Assembly: GCF_902706605.1 (NCBI RefSeq)
Contig: NZ_CACSLH010000015.1
Span: 1 to 64,000, forward strand
DNA from: Enterococcus sp. CSURQ0835
GTDB lineage: Bacteria > Bacillota > Bacilli > Lactobacillales > Enterococcaceae
Direction of reading: 5' to 3'
Length of the DNA stretch: 64,000 nucleotides
Each line of letters starts with the position of its first letter. Position 1 is the stretch's first letter. The notes beneath the pieces are model-generated. The model saw nothing but the letters and a program-made list of their open reading frames with translations. It had not been told where the DNA came from and ran no database searches. Made by a program: the position numbers and the translations under genes. Below are positions 47,315 to 56,469 of the stretch, piece by piece.

Positions 47315-48169
47315 ATGAAATTCAACTTCACGATCCCGACTGATCAAGCCCCTTTGACAGTCAAAAATTTACTCGAGACGCAGTGGCTCGTGCCGCGAAA
47401 AGTCCGCCACTTTATCCGAACTAGAAAAAGCTTTTTAGTAAATGGCAAAGCAGTTCATTTCCAAACCTTGGTCACACCTGGTGATCACATCACATTGACG
47501 CTTGAAGACAGTGATTATCCGCAGCGTGTGCTTCAGTTAGGTGACCCGCAACGCGTCCATGTTTTGTACGAAGACGAGCATTTACTGATCGTTAACAAGC
47601 CAGCTGGGATCAAAACGCATCCGAATCAACCAAAAGAAACTGATACTCTTTTAAATCACGTCGCAGCTTATCTCGCCCCAAAACAATTGCAGCCTCATGT
47701 CGTTCATCGATTAGATAAAGAAACCAGCGGCGCGATTTTGTTTGCTAAAAATCAATTCGTCTTACCGATCTTAGGCCGGATGCTAGAAGAAAAAGAAATT
47801 TATCGCCGCTATCAAGCACTCGTCAGCGGAAAAATCACGCATGATCTAGTGATCGATAAAAAGATCGGTCGTGATCGCCATGATCGCCGGAAGCGCCGCA
47901 TCGATGAAAAAGGCGGCCGCTCTGCTGTCACCCATGTCCGCGTCGTCACTGCAACTCCTACTAAAAGCCAGCTCATTTGTCAATTAGAGACCGGTCGCAC
48001 CCACCAGATCCGCGTCCATTTAGCTAGCATGGGGCATCCGATCATCGGCGATCCGCTTTATGGAGGTAAGCCTGCATCTCGTTTGATGCTGCACGCTTTT
48101 GAGTTGCATTTAGTTCAACCGTTTACCCGTAAAAAAATCAGTGTCACAGCTGCCCCGGGGTTATTTTGA
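47315..48169 (+). CDS. RluA-family 23S rRNA/tRNA pseudouridine synthase
   Basis: A 284-residue enzyme that isomerises uridine in RNA. It has an N-terminal S4-like RNA-binding part (VPRKVRHFIRTRKSFLVNGKAV) and the catalytic HRLDKETSG motif with Asp134, then LETGRTHQIRVHLASMGHPIIGDPLYGG. It belongs to the RluD-like group (the YjbO/YlyB branch); target uridine unknown. AAGGAGC lies before the ATG. A small membrane-protein gene overlaps its stop. Confidence 0.93.
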   Translation: MKFNFTIPTDQAPLTVKNLLETQWLVPRKVRHFIRTRKSFLVNGKAVHFQTLVTPGDHITLTLEDSDYPQRVLQLGDPQRVHVLYEDEHLLIVNKPAGIKTHPNQPKETDTLLNHVAAYLAPKQLQPHVVHRLDKETSGAILFAKNQFVLPILGRMLEEKEIYRRYQALVSGKITHDLVIDKKIGRDRHDRRKRRIDEKGGRSAVTHVRVVTATPTKSQLICQLETGRTHQIRVHLASMGHPIIGDPLYGGKPASRLMLHAFELHLVQPFTRKKISVTAAPGLF

Positions 48170-48474
48170 GTTATCATTTAGGCGAAGGGCTGGCAGTGAT
48201 CTTTTGGACGTTGCTCGTGAGCGCAATTTTTTTGTGGCTCACCCGCCATGTTCCTTGGCAAAAAAGTGAACTGGTTTTATTCGTAGTCGCTAGTCTCAAT
48301 TATTTGTTAGATACGATTTGGTGGCTCTTTGAACTCCACTTTACTTGGAGCGATCTTTTCTTTCACTATCATGGACACCCTGAACAAGTCACGCTTTTTT
48401 TCATCCTCGCTTTGGTGAGCTTTAGTTGGCTTGTAATCAAACGAGGACGCCGCGCTTGGCAGCACAAAAAATAG
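48166..48474 (+). CDS. Small membrane protein, unknown function
   Basis: A 102-residue protein with three hydrophobic segments (about 8-24, 34-51 and 73-90) and basic ends. The proposed start is TTG 48166, whose last two bases are the first two of the synthase TGA stop; GGGG lies 5 bases upstream. This tight overlap supports coupling. I do not recognise the family. It ends in the terminator at 48466-48513. Confidence 0.6.
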   Translation: MSYHLGEGLAVIFWTLLVSAIFLWLTRHVPWQKSELVLFVVASLNYLLDTIWWLFELHFTWSDLFFHYHGHPEQVTLFFILALVSFSWLVIKRGRRAWQHKK

Positions 48475-48513
48475 CCGTCGCTTTCAATAATAGTGAAGCG
48501 GTGGCTATTTTTT
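48466..48513. terminator. Bidirectional terminator
   Basis: AAAAATAGCC and CGCTT pair with AAGCG and GGCTATTTTT. The stem includes the stop codon of the small membrane protein. Confidence 0.9.
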
Positions 48514-48530
48514 CGTATGGCTCACTAACT

Positions 48531-48560
48531 AAAAAACGAACCATCCGCAGATGATTCGTT
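48531..48560 (-). terminator. Terminator of the LysM/Apf gene
   Basis: AACGAATCATC pairs with GATGGTTCGTT on the minus strand, followed by a T run. Confidence 0.85.
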
Positions 48561-48578
48561 CAAGTATCGATTTTTATT

Positions 48579-49202
48579 TTAGTACCAACCGTTTGCCATC
48601 CAGAAAGCTTGTGCGCCTTCCCATGAACCGTAACGAGAAGTTACATATTGATCTGCAACACGTTCTTGGTTAGCTGGTGAGTAGTCACCGTTTAAGTAAG
48701 AAGCGCTCAATTGGTAACGTCCGATGTATTGGCCGTTCGTTGCTGAGTAAGAACCGCTTGATTCACGTTGTGCGATCCATTCTTTAGCTGAAGAAGTTGT
48801 TGCTGGAGCAGCTGCTGCAGTTTGGGTTTGAGCAGGAGCTTGGTAAGTTTGAGTTTGTTGAACTGGTGCTTGATAAGTTTCTTGAACAGGTGCAGCTTGT
48901 TGTACCGGTGCTTGGTAAGCTTCTTGTTGAACAGGCGCTTGTTGTGCAGGTGCTTGGCTAGCCCCACCGATTGATAATTGTTGACCTTCAAAGATCATGT
49001 TGATATCTGAAATGCTGTTGTCGCTAGCGATTTGTGAAACTAAGCTATTGTCACCAACAAATTTGATTGAGATTTTTGATAATGTGTCACCGGCTTGAAC
49101 AGTGTAAGTTTCAGCAGCGTGTGCATCAGTCGTACCTGCTAGTGCTAATCCAGTTCCTGCGGCTAATAAAGTGCTAAATAACATTGTTTTTCCGAATTTC
49201 AT
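48579..49202 (-). CDS. Secreted LysM protein with Apf/transglycosylase-like C-terminal domain
   Basis: A 207-residue secreted cell-wall protein. The signal peptide ends AHA (about 26-29). LysM covers about 32-75 (YTVQAGDTLSKISIKFVGDN) and binds peptidoglycan. A linker of about 65 residues is built of QAPVQQ/QTYQAP repeats. Residues about 140-207 (WIAQRESSGSY to GSWEGAQAFWMANGWY) match the C-terminal domain of Apf/SceD-like lytic transglycosylases; the Glu of RESSGSY is the presumed catalytic acid. GGAGGAAC lies before the ATG. The upstream gap carries several WalR-like boxes, as for other WalKR-controlled wall hydrolases. Confidence 0.88.
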   Translation of the reverse strand: MKFGKTMLFSTLLAAGTGLALAGTTDAHAAETYTVQAGDTLSKISIKFVGDNSLVSQIASDNSISDINMIFEGQQLSIGGASQAPAQQAPVQQEAYQAPVQQAAPVQETYQAPVQQTQTYQAPAQTQTAAAAPATTSSAKEWIAQRESSGSYSATNGQYIGRYQLSASYLNGDYSPANQERVADQYVTSRYGSWEGAQAFWMANGWY

Positions 49203-49283
49203 TATGATTGTTCCTCCAAGTTGTTGTTTTATTTTTTCAGTTCGTTAGCAGCGGTCCAGTGTGCTGCTCTTGACTACATGAGA

Positions 49284-49508
49284 TACTTTACCATCGATTT
49301 GTATTTCATGGGTAAAAAAACTGTAACAACTCGTTACAAAACAATGTAGAAATGTAACAGAATGATGAAGTACATTTGCTTGATTTCGGAAAAAACTTTC
49401 GTCATTTTTGCCGTTTTGATTCATTTGACAGTTTTTCGCGCGTTTTTTAGTCTTGTAATCTTTTTGTTACGTTGGCTGATTTTTGCAACATTGCAATCAC
49501 TTTGTAAC
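49284..49508 (-). promoter_or_regulatory. Apf gene upstream region with WalR-like boxes
   Basis: The -10 candidate is TAAAGT (minus strand of 49284-49289) with TG upstream. Ahead of it are repeated TGTWAC boxes: 49322-49327, 49333-49338, 49353-49358, 49465-49470 and 49503-49508, in both orientations. TGTAAT-N5-TGTTAC at 49454-49470 fits the WalR consensus TGTWAH-N5-TGTWAH exactly. The rest of the gap up to 49586 holds no gene I can support. Confidence 0.55.
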
Positions 49509-49586
49509 GTAACCAAAACGCTTTTTGATTCAAAAAAAGACGAAACAAGACTTTTTTTACTAAGAATTGTTTGTCTCAAAGGGAAA

Positions 49587-51221
49587 TTAACGAATTTTTA
49601 ACCGACGGCGCCACACTTTTGCGCGGGGACCAAAGAGTCGATCGACTAACCGGATCTTCAAAGTAAAATAAAAATAGCTGATTGCACCAACACTGGCTGT
49701 CAATAAACAAATCAAAAAGGCTTGCCAACCTGATTCAGGTGTTAAGAACAAGTAACACAACTGTCGCATCCCAAATGCCAACGCACACATGCTCATCGTC
49801 ACAAAAAAGACTAACAAACTTCGTCGCAGAGTCATTTGGTGATCAAAATAGGCGACCTTTCGTAATTTGTAAAGGGATAAGCTACAAGTGACCGCAAGTC
49901 CTAACATCGTCGCCAGTAGCGGACCATAAACTTCCAGCACTCGAATAAGTGGCACTTGGATCACACTTTTGATGATCAACCCGATCAGCCAGTAGAAAAC
50001 AGCAGAGCGATCATGATCTAGCCCTTGTAACAAAGTCGAAGCAACCGTAAACAAGCCAATGAACAATGCTGCGACAGCTGATTCGATCAAAACATAACTC
50101 CCTAAGCGATCCGCCGAATAAAAAACGGTATTCAATGGATAAGCCAACAAGATCAAGCCAAACGTCGCGGGCGTGATCAAATAAACAAACAACTGCAAGT
50201 TCAAGCTGAGCATCTTTCCTAGCTCATGCCGGTTTCCTTGCGTCGCTAAGCTAGTGATTAGCGGCATCCCCGTCAACGCGATCGAAGTGGCGATCGCGAC
50301 CACCACCATCGTCAATTTATCTGGATTCGCGCTGAACAACGAAAATAATTCCAATAATTGATCGTGGCTGTAGCCGGTAAAATTTTTCATCGTGGCAATA
50401 AACGTCACTTGATCGACGAGTTTAAAGACCGTGACCCCCGCCCCTAAAACGATAAATGGCAATGCTTCTTTTACGATCTCTTTAACTAAGACCCGCGTTT
50501 CAAACGTCACTTGATCACGGCTGCGTTCTAAGCGTTCGCGTATAAAAGGCGCTTCTTTTTTTAAAAAGTACAGCAGCACCCCATAACTAGCCAGCATCCC
50601 CACAAAGGCGGCAAATGTCGATTGACTGACTGCCGTCACATAATTGCCTTGCCAAACTTGCATGATAAAAAAAGCGCTCAAAATCATATAGAGCACTCGG
50701 ATCACTTGCTCGGCAACTTGTGAGATCGCAAAAGGTTCCATCGTGTTATTGCCTTGAAAATAACCGCGGATGACACTCATACTGGGGAAGGTCACCAAAG
50801 CAAAGCACAGCATGCGAATGATCGGGACTAATACGGTACCGCCGCCTGAGATCTTCGCCAACCACGGCGCGCCGACATACATCAATCCCGCAAAAATAAT
50901 CCCTAAGCCAAGTGACAACTGGAGTGCGCGATATAAGACTTTTTGGCTGACCCGAAATTCTTTCATAGAATTATACCGCGCGATCAGTTTAGCGATCGCG
51001 CCAGGGATTCCCGCTGTAGAGATCATTAAAAATAAAGCGTAGATCGTATAGCCCATCGAAAATAAACTGTTGGCTTGTTTGGCATGAGTTCCCATCCAAG
51101 CATACCAAGGAATGATGTAAAGAGCCCCCAGCAGCCGGGAAGCTACATTGCTGAACGTCAGCCAAGCGGAACCTCGCAACATTTTTTCTTGTAAATAAAG
51201 CGATTGAGTTTTTTCTGTCAT
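49587..51221 (-). CDS. ytgP: Lipid II flippase, YtgP/MurJ-like MOP exporter
   Basis: A 544-residue polytopic protein with about 14 membrane helices of the MOP (MVF/SpoVB) superfamily: LRGSAWLTFSNVASRLLGALYIIPWYAWMG at the start and SMSVIRGYFQGNNTMEPFAISQVAEQVIRVLYM near 150. Its neighbour is the divergent murE, the arrangement known for streptococcal ytgP, the essential lipid II flippase. It likely moves lipid II across the membrane for wall synthesis. AGGAGGAGAGC precedes the ATG. Confidence 0.9.
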   Translation of the reverse strand: MTEKTQSLYLQEKMLRGSAWLTFSNVASRLLGALYIIPWYAWMGTHAKQANSLFSMGYTIYALFLMISTAGIPGAIAKLIARYNSMKEFRVSQKVLYRALQLSLGLGIIFAGLMYVGAPWLAKISGGGTVLVPIIRMLCFALVTFPSMSVIRGYFQGNNTMEPFAISQVAEQVIRVLYMILSAFFIMQVWQGNYVTAVSQSTFAAFVGMLASYGVLLYFLKKEAPFIRERLERSRDQVTFETRVLVKEIVKEALPFIVLGAGVTVFKLVDQVTFIATMKNFTGYSHDQLLELFSLFSANPDKLTMVVVAIATSIALTGMPLITSLATQGNRHELGKMLSLNLQLFVYLITPATFGLILLAYPLNTVFYSADRLGSYVLIESAVAALFIGLFTVASTLLQGLDHDRSAVFYWLIGLIIKSVIQVPLIRVLEVYGPLLATMLGLAVTCSLSLYKLRKVAYFDHQMTLRRSLLVFFVTMSMCALAFGMRQLCYLFLTPESGWQAFLICLLTASVGAISYFYFTLKIRLVDRLFGPRAKVWRRRLKIR

Positions 51222-51290
51222 GCTCTCCTCCTATTGGCTTTATTCTAGCGGCAAATTTGCCAGCTGACAATCTCTAATTTCTACCCCCTG

Positions 51291-51299
51291 TGCTATAAT
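51291..51299 (+). promoter_or_regulatory. Extended -10 of murE
   Basis: TGCTATAAT with hexamer 51294-51299; no good -35. It lies 31 bases before the murE start. Confidence 0.6.
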
Positions 51300-51330
51300 T
51301 GAAGCAGAGGATTATTTTTTGGAGGTTACT

Positions 51331-52824
51331 ATGACATTATCACTTGAACAGATCCAAACGATTTTACAACAAGAAGATTTATTACGGGAGTTCATCACGC
51401 CGGAAACTTGGACGTTGCATGCTCCTTTTGCGCAAACATTTGAAAAGATCAGCTATAACTCTCGTGAAGCCGATGCTGCCACGCTCTTTTTTTGCAAAGG
51501 CCTGAATTTCAAACAAAGTTATTTGGAACAAGCGATCAGTCAAGGTTTGACCGTTTATATCGCGGAACAACCATATGAAGTCGAGGCTAAACTAGCCATC
51601 ATCGTCACCGACATTCGCAAAGCACTCGCTGTTTTGAGTATGGCCTTTTTTGATTATCCGCAAGAAAAATTACAACTCATTGGCATCACCGGTACAAAAG
51701 GCAAAACGACGACGGCTTACTTCTTAAAAGAGATCTTAGCTAAAGCGACTGGACAAAAAACAGCTCTTTTATCGACTTTGAATACGACATTAGATGGTGT
51801 CAATTATTTCAAATCAGAACTCACGACTCCTGAGTCATTGGAACTGTATGAAATGATGGCAACGGCTGTTTCAAATGGGATGACCCATTTGATCATGGAA
51901 GTCTCATCGCAAGCCTATAAAGTCGAGCGTGTGTACGGCTTGACCTTTGATGTGGGGATCTTTTTGAATATTTCACCAGATCACATCGGCCCGATCGAAC
52001 ATCCGACTTTTGAAGATTATTTCTATTGTAAACGGCAATTGATTTCAAATGCCAAACAAGTCATCATATACGATCAGCTCGATCATTTTGAATTGTTACA
52101 AGAGATCACCGATCAAAAAAATCTGCCCCTTTACACGTATGGCAGCTCGCAAGCGGATTACCCAGTCCAACCGACCGGGCCATTGAGTTTTGCCCTTAAC
52201 AGTACGCAAGATACATTAAATATCGACAGCGATTATACGATCCGGCTAGCAGGGGATTTCAATAAAGAAAACGCCGCTGCTGCCGTTTTGGCCGCCGCGT
52301 TGACTGGAGCTGATTTAGAGAGTATCACGCAAGGGCTCGCTCAAGCGTTAGTGCCTGGCCGGATGAATTTGTTAGTCAAACCAGACGGGACTCATATTTA
52401 TGTCGACTATGCTCATAATTATTTGAGCATGGAGTCGATCTTAGGGTTCGCGAAAAAAAATCATCCCAACGGTAAATTGATCGTCGTCACCGGTTCGACC
52501 GGCAACAAAGCTGAATCTCGCCGGGCCGGGATCGGCCAAGCGATCGGAGAATACGCAAATATCGCGATTTTAACGAGTGATGATCCAAACTTTGAAGCAC
52601 CAGAAAAGATCGCTGCTGAGATCAAAGCTGCCATCAAAAATCCCACCGTCACAGTCAAAGAAGAATTTGATCGTAAAAAAGCTGTCACAGAAGCGATCGC
52701 ATTGGCTGGTCCAAACGATGCCGTCATCTTAGCCGGCAAAGGAACCGATGCCTATATGACCGTCAAAGGCGAAGATTTACCTTATGAAGGTGACTTTAAA
52801 CTAGCCGAACAATTATTGAAATAA
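51331..52824 (+). CDS. murE: UDP-MurNAc-L-Ala-D-Glu:L-lysine ligase
   Basis: Adds the third amino acid of the peptidoglycan stem in the cytoplasm. ATG 51331 lies 5 bases after GGAGG; the upstream TTG is inside the leader. 497 residues: N-terminal UDP-binding domain, ATP-binding GTKGKTTT (121-128), central ligase domain with MEVSSQAYKVERV and DHIGPIEHPTFEDYFYCK, and C-terminal domain with DDPN at 417-420. DDPN replaces the DNPR of diaminopimelate-adding enzymes and indicates lysine, as in enterococci and staphylococci. Confidence 0.94.
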   Translation: MTLSLEQIQTILQQEDLLREFITPETWTLHAPFAQTFEKISYNSREADAATLFFCKGLNFKQSYLEQAISQGLTVYIAEQPYEVEAKLAIIVTDIRKALAVLSMAFFDYPQEKLQLIGITGTKGKTTTAYFLKEILAKATGQKTALLSTLNTTLDGVNYFKSELTTPESLELYEMMATAVSNGMTHLIMEVSSQAYKVERVYGLTFDVGIFLNISPDHIGPIEHPTFEDYFYCKRQLISNAKQVIIYDQLDHFELLQEITDQKNLPLYTYGSSQADYPVQPTGPLSFALNSTQDTLNIDSDYTIRLAGDFNKENAAAAVLAAALTGADLESITQGLAQALVPGRMNLLVKPDGTHIYVDYAHNYLSMESILGFAKKNHPNGKLIVVTGSTGNKAESRRAGIGQAIGEYANIAILTSDDPNFEAPEKIAAEIKAAIKNPTVTVKEEFDRKKAVTEAIALAGPNDAVILAGKGTDAYMTVKGEDLPYEGDFKLAEQLLK

Positions 52825-52829
52825 AAGTT

Positions 52830-52874
52830 TAACAGCCGCCAACTACTCCAACGAGTAAATGGCGGCTGTTTTTC
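52830..52874 (+). terminator. Terminator of murE
   Basis: AACAGCCGCCA pairs with TGGCGGCTGTT, followed by a T run. Confidence 0.9.
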
Positions 52875-52885
52875 ATTTCCACAAA

Positions 52886-55303
52886 TTAATTTGCGACGAT
52901 ATTGACTAATTTATTTGGCACCACGATCACTTTCCGAACCGTTTTGCCTTCAAGATTGCGCTTGATGTGTTCATCAGCTAAAGCGATTTTTTCTAATTCA
53001 GCTTTAGCAGTATCAACGGCAACTTGGACTTTAGAACGCAGTTTCCCGTTAACTTGCAAAATAACTTCGATCTCATTTTCAACTAAAGCTTCTTCATCGT
53101 ACGCAGGCCATGGTTCATAGGAAATGCTTTCACCTTCGTGACCTAAGATTTCCCATAATTCTTCGGCGATATGTGGTGCGATCGGTGCTAATAACTGAAC
53201 AAAGCCTTCCACGTATTCATACGTCAACGCATCGACTTTATAGGCTTCGTTGACAAAAACCATCAATTGCGAGATCGCGGTATTGAAGTGTAAGTTTTCC
53301 AAGTCTTCCGTCACTTTTTTAACGGTTTGGTTGTAAACTTTCGTCAAACTACCGTCGTTGATCTTCGTGATATGATCTCGCATCTTATCTTCATCATCGA
53401 CGATCAAACGCCAAACCCGATCTAAGAATTTGCGACTTCCTTCCAGCCCATTTTCACTCCAAGCAATGGAAGCATCCAGTGGTCCCATAAACATTTCATA
53501 CATCCGCAACGTGTCGGCACCATATTCGCGGACCACGTCATCTGGATTGACGACATTGCCACGTGATTTCGACATTTTTTCGTTGTTAGAACCTAAGATC
53601 ATTCCTTGGTTATATAATTTTTGGAACGGTTCTTTCGTTGGAACAACACCGATGTCATACAAGAATTTGTGCCAGAAGCGCGCATATAATAAATGCAAGA
53701 CCGCATGTTCTGCTCCACCGATGTAAAGATCGACTGGCATCCAACGTTCTAATTTGTCAAAGTCCGCGATGGCTTCTTTATTGTGAGGGTCGATAAACCG
53801 TAAGTAATACCATGAGCTTCCTGCCCATTGCGGCATCGTGTTGGTTTCGCGGCGACCTTTTTTACCACTGATCGGATCAGTGACATTCACCCAATCCTCG
53901 ATGTTAGCTAAAGGCGATTCCCCGGTTCCACTTGGTTGGATATTATCGGTTTTTGGTAACACTAATGGTAATTCATAATCAGGAACTAGACCCGTCGTAC
54001 CATCTTCCCAATGGATCACAGGGATCGGCTCGCCCCAATAACGTTGACGAGAGAACAACCAATCGCGTAGCCGGTAGCTGACTTCCGTCTTGCCGACACC
54101 TTTTTCTTCTAACCAAGCGACGATTTTTTCGATCGCGTCTTCTTTATTCAAGCCGTCTAAAAAGTCAGAGTTGATATGTTCCCCGTCACCGGTGTACGCT
54201 GCTTTTTCGACCTCGCCCCCAGCTAAGACCGGAATGATCTCAAGGTCAAAGGCTTTAGCAAAGTCATAGTCCCGTTCGTCATGAGCAGGCACTGCCATGA
54301 TCGCGCCAGTTCCATACGAAGCTAAAACATAATCCGCGATCCAGATCGGAACTTTTTTGCCGTTGACTGGATTGATCGCATACGCTCCGGTGAAGACGCC
54401 AGTTTTTTCTTTTGCTAAATCAGTTCGATTCAAATCAGATTTTTTGCTTGCTTCCGCAATGTAAGCCTCGACAGCTGCTTTTTGTTCCGGTGTCGTGATT
54501 TCTTGGACCAAATCAAGCTCTGGTGCCAATACCGTATACGTCGCACCAAACAATGTATCAGGTCGCGTCGTGAAGACGGTAAATTCTGCTTGGCTATCCG
54601 CTACTTTAAAGGTGACATTCGCTCCGACTGAACGGCCGATCCAGTTGCGTTGCATTTCTTTGATGCTGTCAGGCCAATCCACTAACTCTAGATCATCCAA
54701 TAAACGATCCGCGTAAGCTGTGATCTTCAACATCCATTGACGCATCGGTTTCCGAACAACGTCATAGCCGCCTCGTTCACTTTTGCCATCGATGACTTCT
54801 TCATTTGAAATGACAGTCCCTAATTCAGGAACCCAATTGACTGGGACTTCCGCTTCATAAGCTAAGCCTTTTTCATACATTTTTTCAAAGATCCACTGGG
54901 TCCATTTATAATAATCAGGATCGGTCGTATTGATCTCCCGATTCCAATCGTAACTGAAACCTAATGAGTTGATTTGACGACGGAAAGTCTCGATATTCTT
55001 TTTCGTAAATTCAGCTGGATCATTCCCAGTGTCTAACGCATATTGTTCCGCGGGCAAACCAAATGCATCCCACCCCATCGGATGTAAGACATTATACCCT
55101 TGAGCTCGTTTCATCCGCGCAATGATATCGGTTGCGGTATAGCCTTCTGGATGCCCAACGTGTAAGCCTTGCCCTGATGGATAAGGAAACATATCCAAGG
55201 CGTAAAAAGTTGGTTTTTCCGGATCATCATTGGTGTTGAAGGTGTTGTGTTTTGCCCAAAACTTTTGCCATTTTTTTTCAATCGTCTTGTGATTGTAACT
55301 CAT
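52886..55303 (-). CDS. leuS: Leucyl-tRNA synthetase
   Basis: Charges tRNA-Leu. 805 residues, the normal length for a bacterial LeuRS. The HIGH motif is HVGH (48-51), the editing (CP1) domain runs about 220-415 with [12 protein letters not shown], and KMSKSRGN lies in the C-terminal half, followed by the anticodon-binding and leucine-specific parts. AGGAGGAA precedes the ATG. Expression is controlled by a leucine T-box in the 5' leader (55465-55698). Confidence 0.97.
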   Translation of the reverse strand: MSYNHKTIEKKWQKFWAKHNTFNTNDDPEKPTFYALDMFPYPSGQGLHVGHPEGYTATDIIARMKRAQGYNVLHPMGWDAFGLPAEQYALDTGNDPAEFTKKNIETFRRQINSLGFSYDWNREINTTDPDYYKWTQWIFEKMYEKGLAYEAEVPVNWVPELGTVISNEEVIDGKSERGGYDVVRKPMRQWMLKITAYADRLLDDLELVDWPDSIKEMQRNWIGRSVGANVTFKVADSQAEFTVFTTRPDTLFGATYTVLAPELDLVQEITTPEQKAAVEAYIAEASKKSDLNRTDLAKEKTGVFTGAYAINPVNGKKVPIWIADYVLASYGTGAIMAVPAHDERDYDFAKAFDLEIIPVLAGGEVEKAAYTGDGEHINSDFLDGLNKEDAIEKIVAWLEEKGVGKTEVSYRLRDWLFSRQRYWGEPIPVIHWEDGTTGLVPDYELPLVLPKTDNIQPSGTGESPLANIEDWVNVTDPISGKKGRRETNTMPQWAGSSWYYLRFIDPHNKEAIADFDKLERWMPVDLYIGGAEHAVLHLLYARFWHKFLYDIGVVPTKEPFQKLYNQGMILGSNNEKMSKSRGNVVNPDDVVREYGADTLRMYEMFMGPLDASIAWSENGLEGSRKFLDRVWRLIVDDEDKMRDHITKINDGSLTKVYNQTVKKVTEDLENLHFNTAISQLMVFVNEAYKVDALTYEYVEGFVQLLAPIAPHIAEELWEILGHEGESISYEPWPAYDEEALVENEIEVILQVNGKLRSKVQVAVDTAKAELEKIALADEHIKRNLEGKTVRKVIVVPNKLVNIVAN

Positions 55304-55464
55304 TGTGCTGGTTCCTCCTCAAAAAATCTTCATTGATTTGATTCCTATTTCAAATTGCATCCGATCCAGTCGGTAGTGACCCGTTGGACTAAGCAAAGAC
55401 AACTAAACTTTCGCTGACTTTGCTTGCCAATCATTCTGCTTAAATGTTTTAGCCTGAAGTAAAA

Positions 55465-55698
55465 CTAGTAAAAAAGTCCTATAGAAGCCAGCTTCTATAG
55501 GACGTTTCGCACGTGGTACCACCTATTTTTATCTGTTTGCACAGACCTCTTGTGATAACGGTTTTTAAACCGGACCGAAAGCTCGATCATGCTCCAAGGT
55601 AAGTTCGAAAAGCCGCATGTACACTCACAGCCCCGTGTACTCTCTGAAATGCTTGTTTTTCTACTACTCCTTTTCATCGCAAAGCTATGAAAGTAGCT
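55465..55698 (-). promoter_or_regulatory. Leucine T-box riboswitch of leuS
   Basis: On the minus strand the leader has a Stem I with specifier loop GAACTTA (specifier CUU, Leu, complement of 55601-55603), a T-box AGGTGGTACCACG (55512-55525) and a terminator GTCCTATAGAAGC/GCTTCTATAGGAC followed by T run (about 55465-55503). Uncharged tRNA-Leu should favour antitermination. The stretch between the terminator and leuS (55304-55464) shows nothing else. Confidence 0.92.
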
Positions 55699-55700
55699 TT

Positions 55701-55729
55701 ATCTTAGCAGATTCTCATTGAAAATTCAA
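55701..55729 (-). promoter_or_regulatory. Promoter of the leuS T-box transcript
   Basis: On the minus strand TTGAAT (55724-55729), 17 bases, TAAGAT (55701-55706) with TG before the -10. Confidence 0.7.
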
Positions 55730-55812
55730 TTTAGTTCCCTTAAGAATTTTCAGAAATAATGGAGTGAAACTTAGAACATGCTATAATAAGTTCATTTGAA
55801 TAGGAGGTTTGC

Positions 55813-56469
55813 ATGAAACACAAAACATATTACCATTTAGCTGGCAGCTTTACGCTTTTATTTTTTGCAGCGCTCAGTTATCTCGTCAAATTTTATCCAG
55901 CGACGTTAAAAGCTTTTGACCGCGGGATCATTTTATTCGTCCATCGAGCAAGTCCGGCAGCGAATCCGTTTTTTCTGTGGGTGACTAAATTTGCTAACCC
56001 GATCACGATTTTGATCTTAGGCGCGACCTTTCTCGCGTTGTTTTTACTCACGCGGCAAAAAATCAGTGCCTTATGGTTCGCGTTGTCTTTAGTTTTAGTC
56101 AGCGGTATCATCAATCCGGTGCTAAAAACTTTTTTCCACCGCACACGTCCGACTGTTTTGCCCCACCTCGTTGTGGAGCACAGCTTTAGTTTTCCTAGCG
56201 GGCATGCAATCACCAGCATGTTGTTGTATGGTGTCGTTTTATTTGCACTCAAAGACTTCATCACCACCCGGCCAGTGCGACTAGCTGGCCAAATTTTATT
56301 AGGCGTTCTGATCTTTTTGATCGGGATCAGTCGCATTTATTTAGGCGTTCACTATCCTAGCGATGTCTTAGCAGGCTGGCTATTAGGTCTAAGCTGGCTG
56401 CTGTTTACGTATCCGTATTACGCGGAGCGAAAATTTATCACCCAATTCAAACAGACAAGGAGAAATTAG
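55813..56469 (+). CDS. PAP2-family membrane phosphatase
   Basis: A 218-residue protein with about six membrane helices and the three phosphatase motifs: KTFFHRTRP, FPSGHA, and SRIYLGVHYPSDVLAGW (catalytic His residues in the second and third). Likely acts on undecaprenyl pyrophosphate or phosphatidic-acid-type lipids outside the membrane; the specific substrate is not determined. AGGAGG precedes the ATG. The mnmL gene begins on the base after its stop codon, so the two are cotranscribed. Confidence 0.88.
   Translation: MKHKTYYHLAGSFTLLFFAALSYLVKFYPATLKAFDRGIILFVHRASPAANPFFLWVTKFANPITILILGATFLALFLLTRQKISALWFALSLVLVSGIINPVLKTFFHRTRPTVLPHLVVEHSFSFPSGHAITSMLLYGVVLFALKDFITTRPVRLAGQILLGVLIFLIGISRIYLGVHYPSDVLAGWLLGLSWLLFTYPYYAERKFITQFKQTRRN

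Noticed and set aside
49203-49586. Open frame 49362-49601 in the gap upstream of the LysM/Apf gene
   Set aside because: No ribosome site, low-complexity Phe/Leu-rich translation, and it overlaps the WalR-like boxes and the end of ytgP.
55495-55677. 60-residue open frame in the leuS leader
   Set aside because: It lies entirely within the T-box structure and has no ribosome site.
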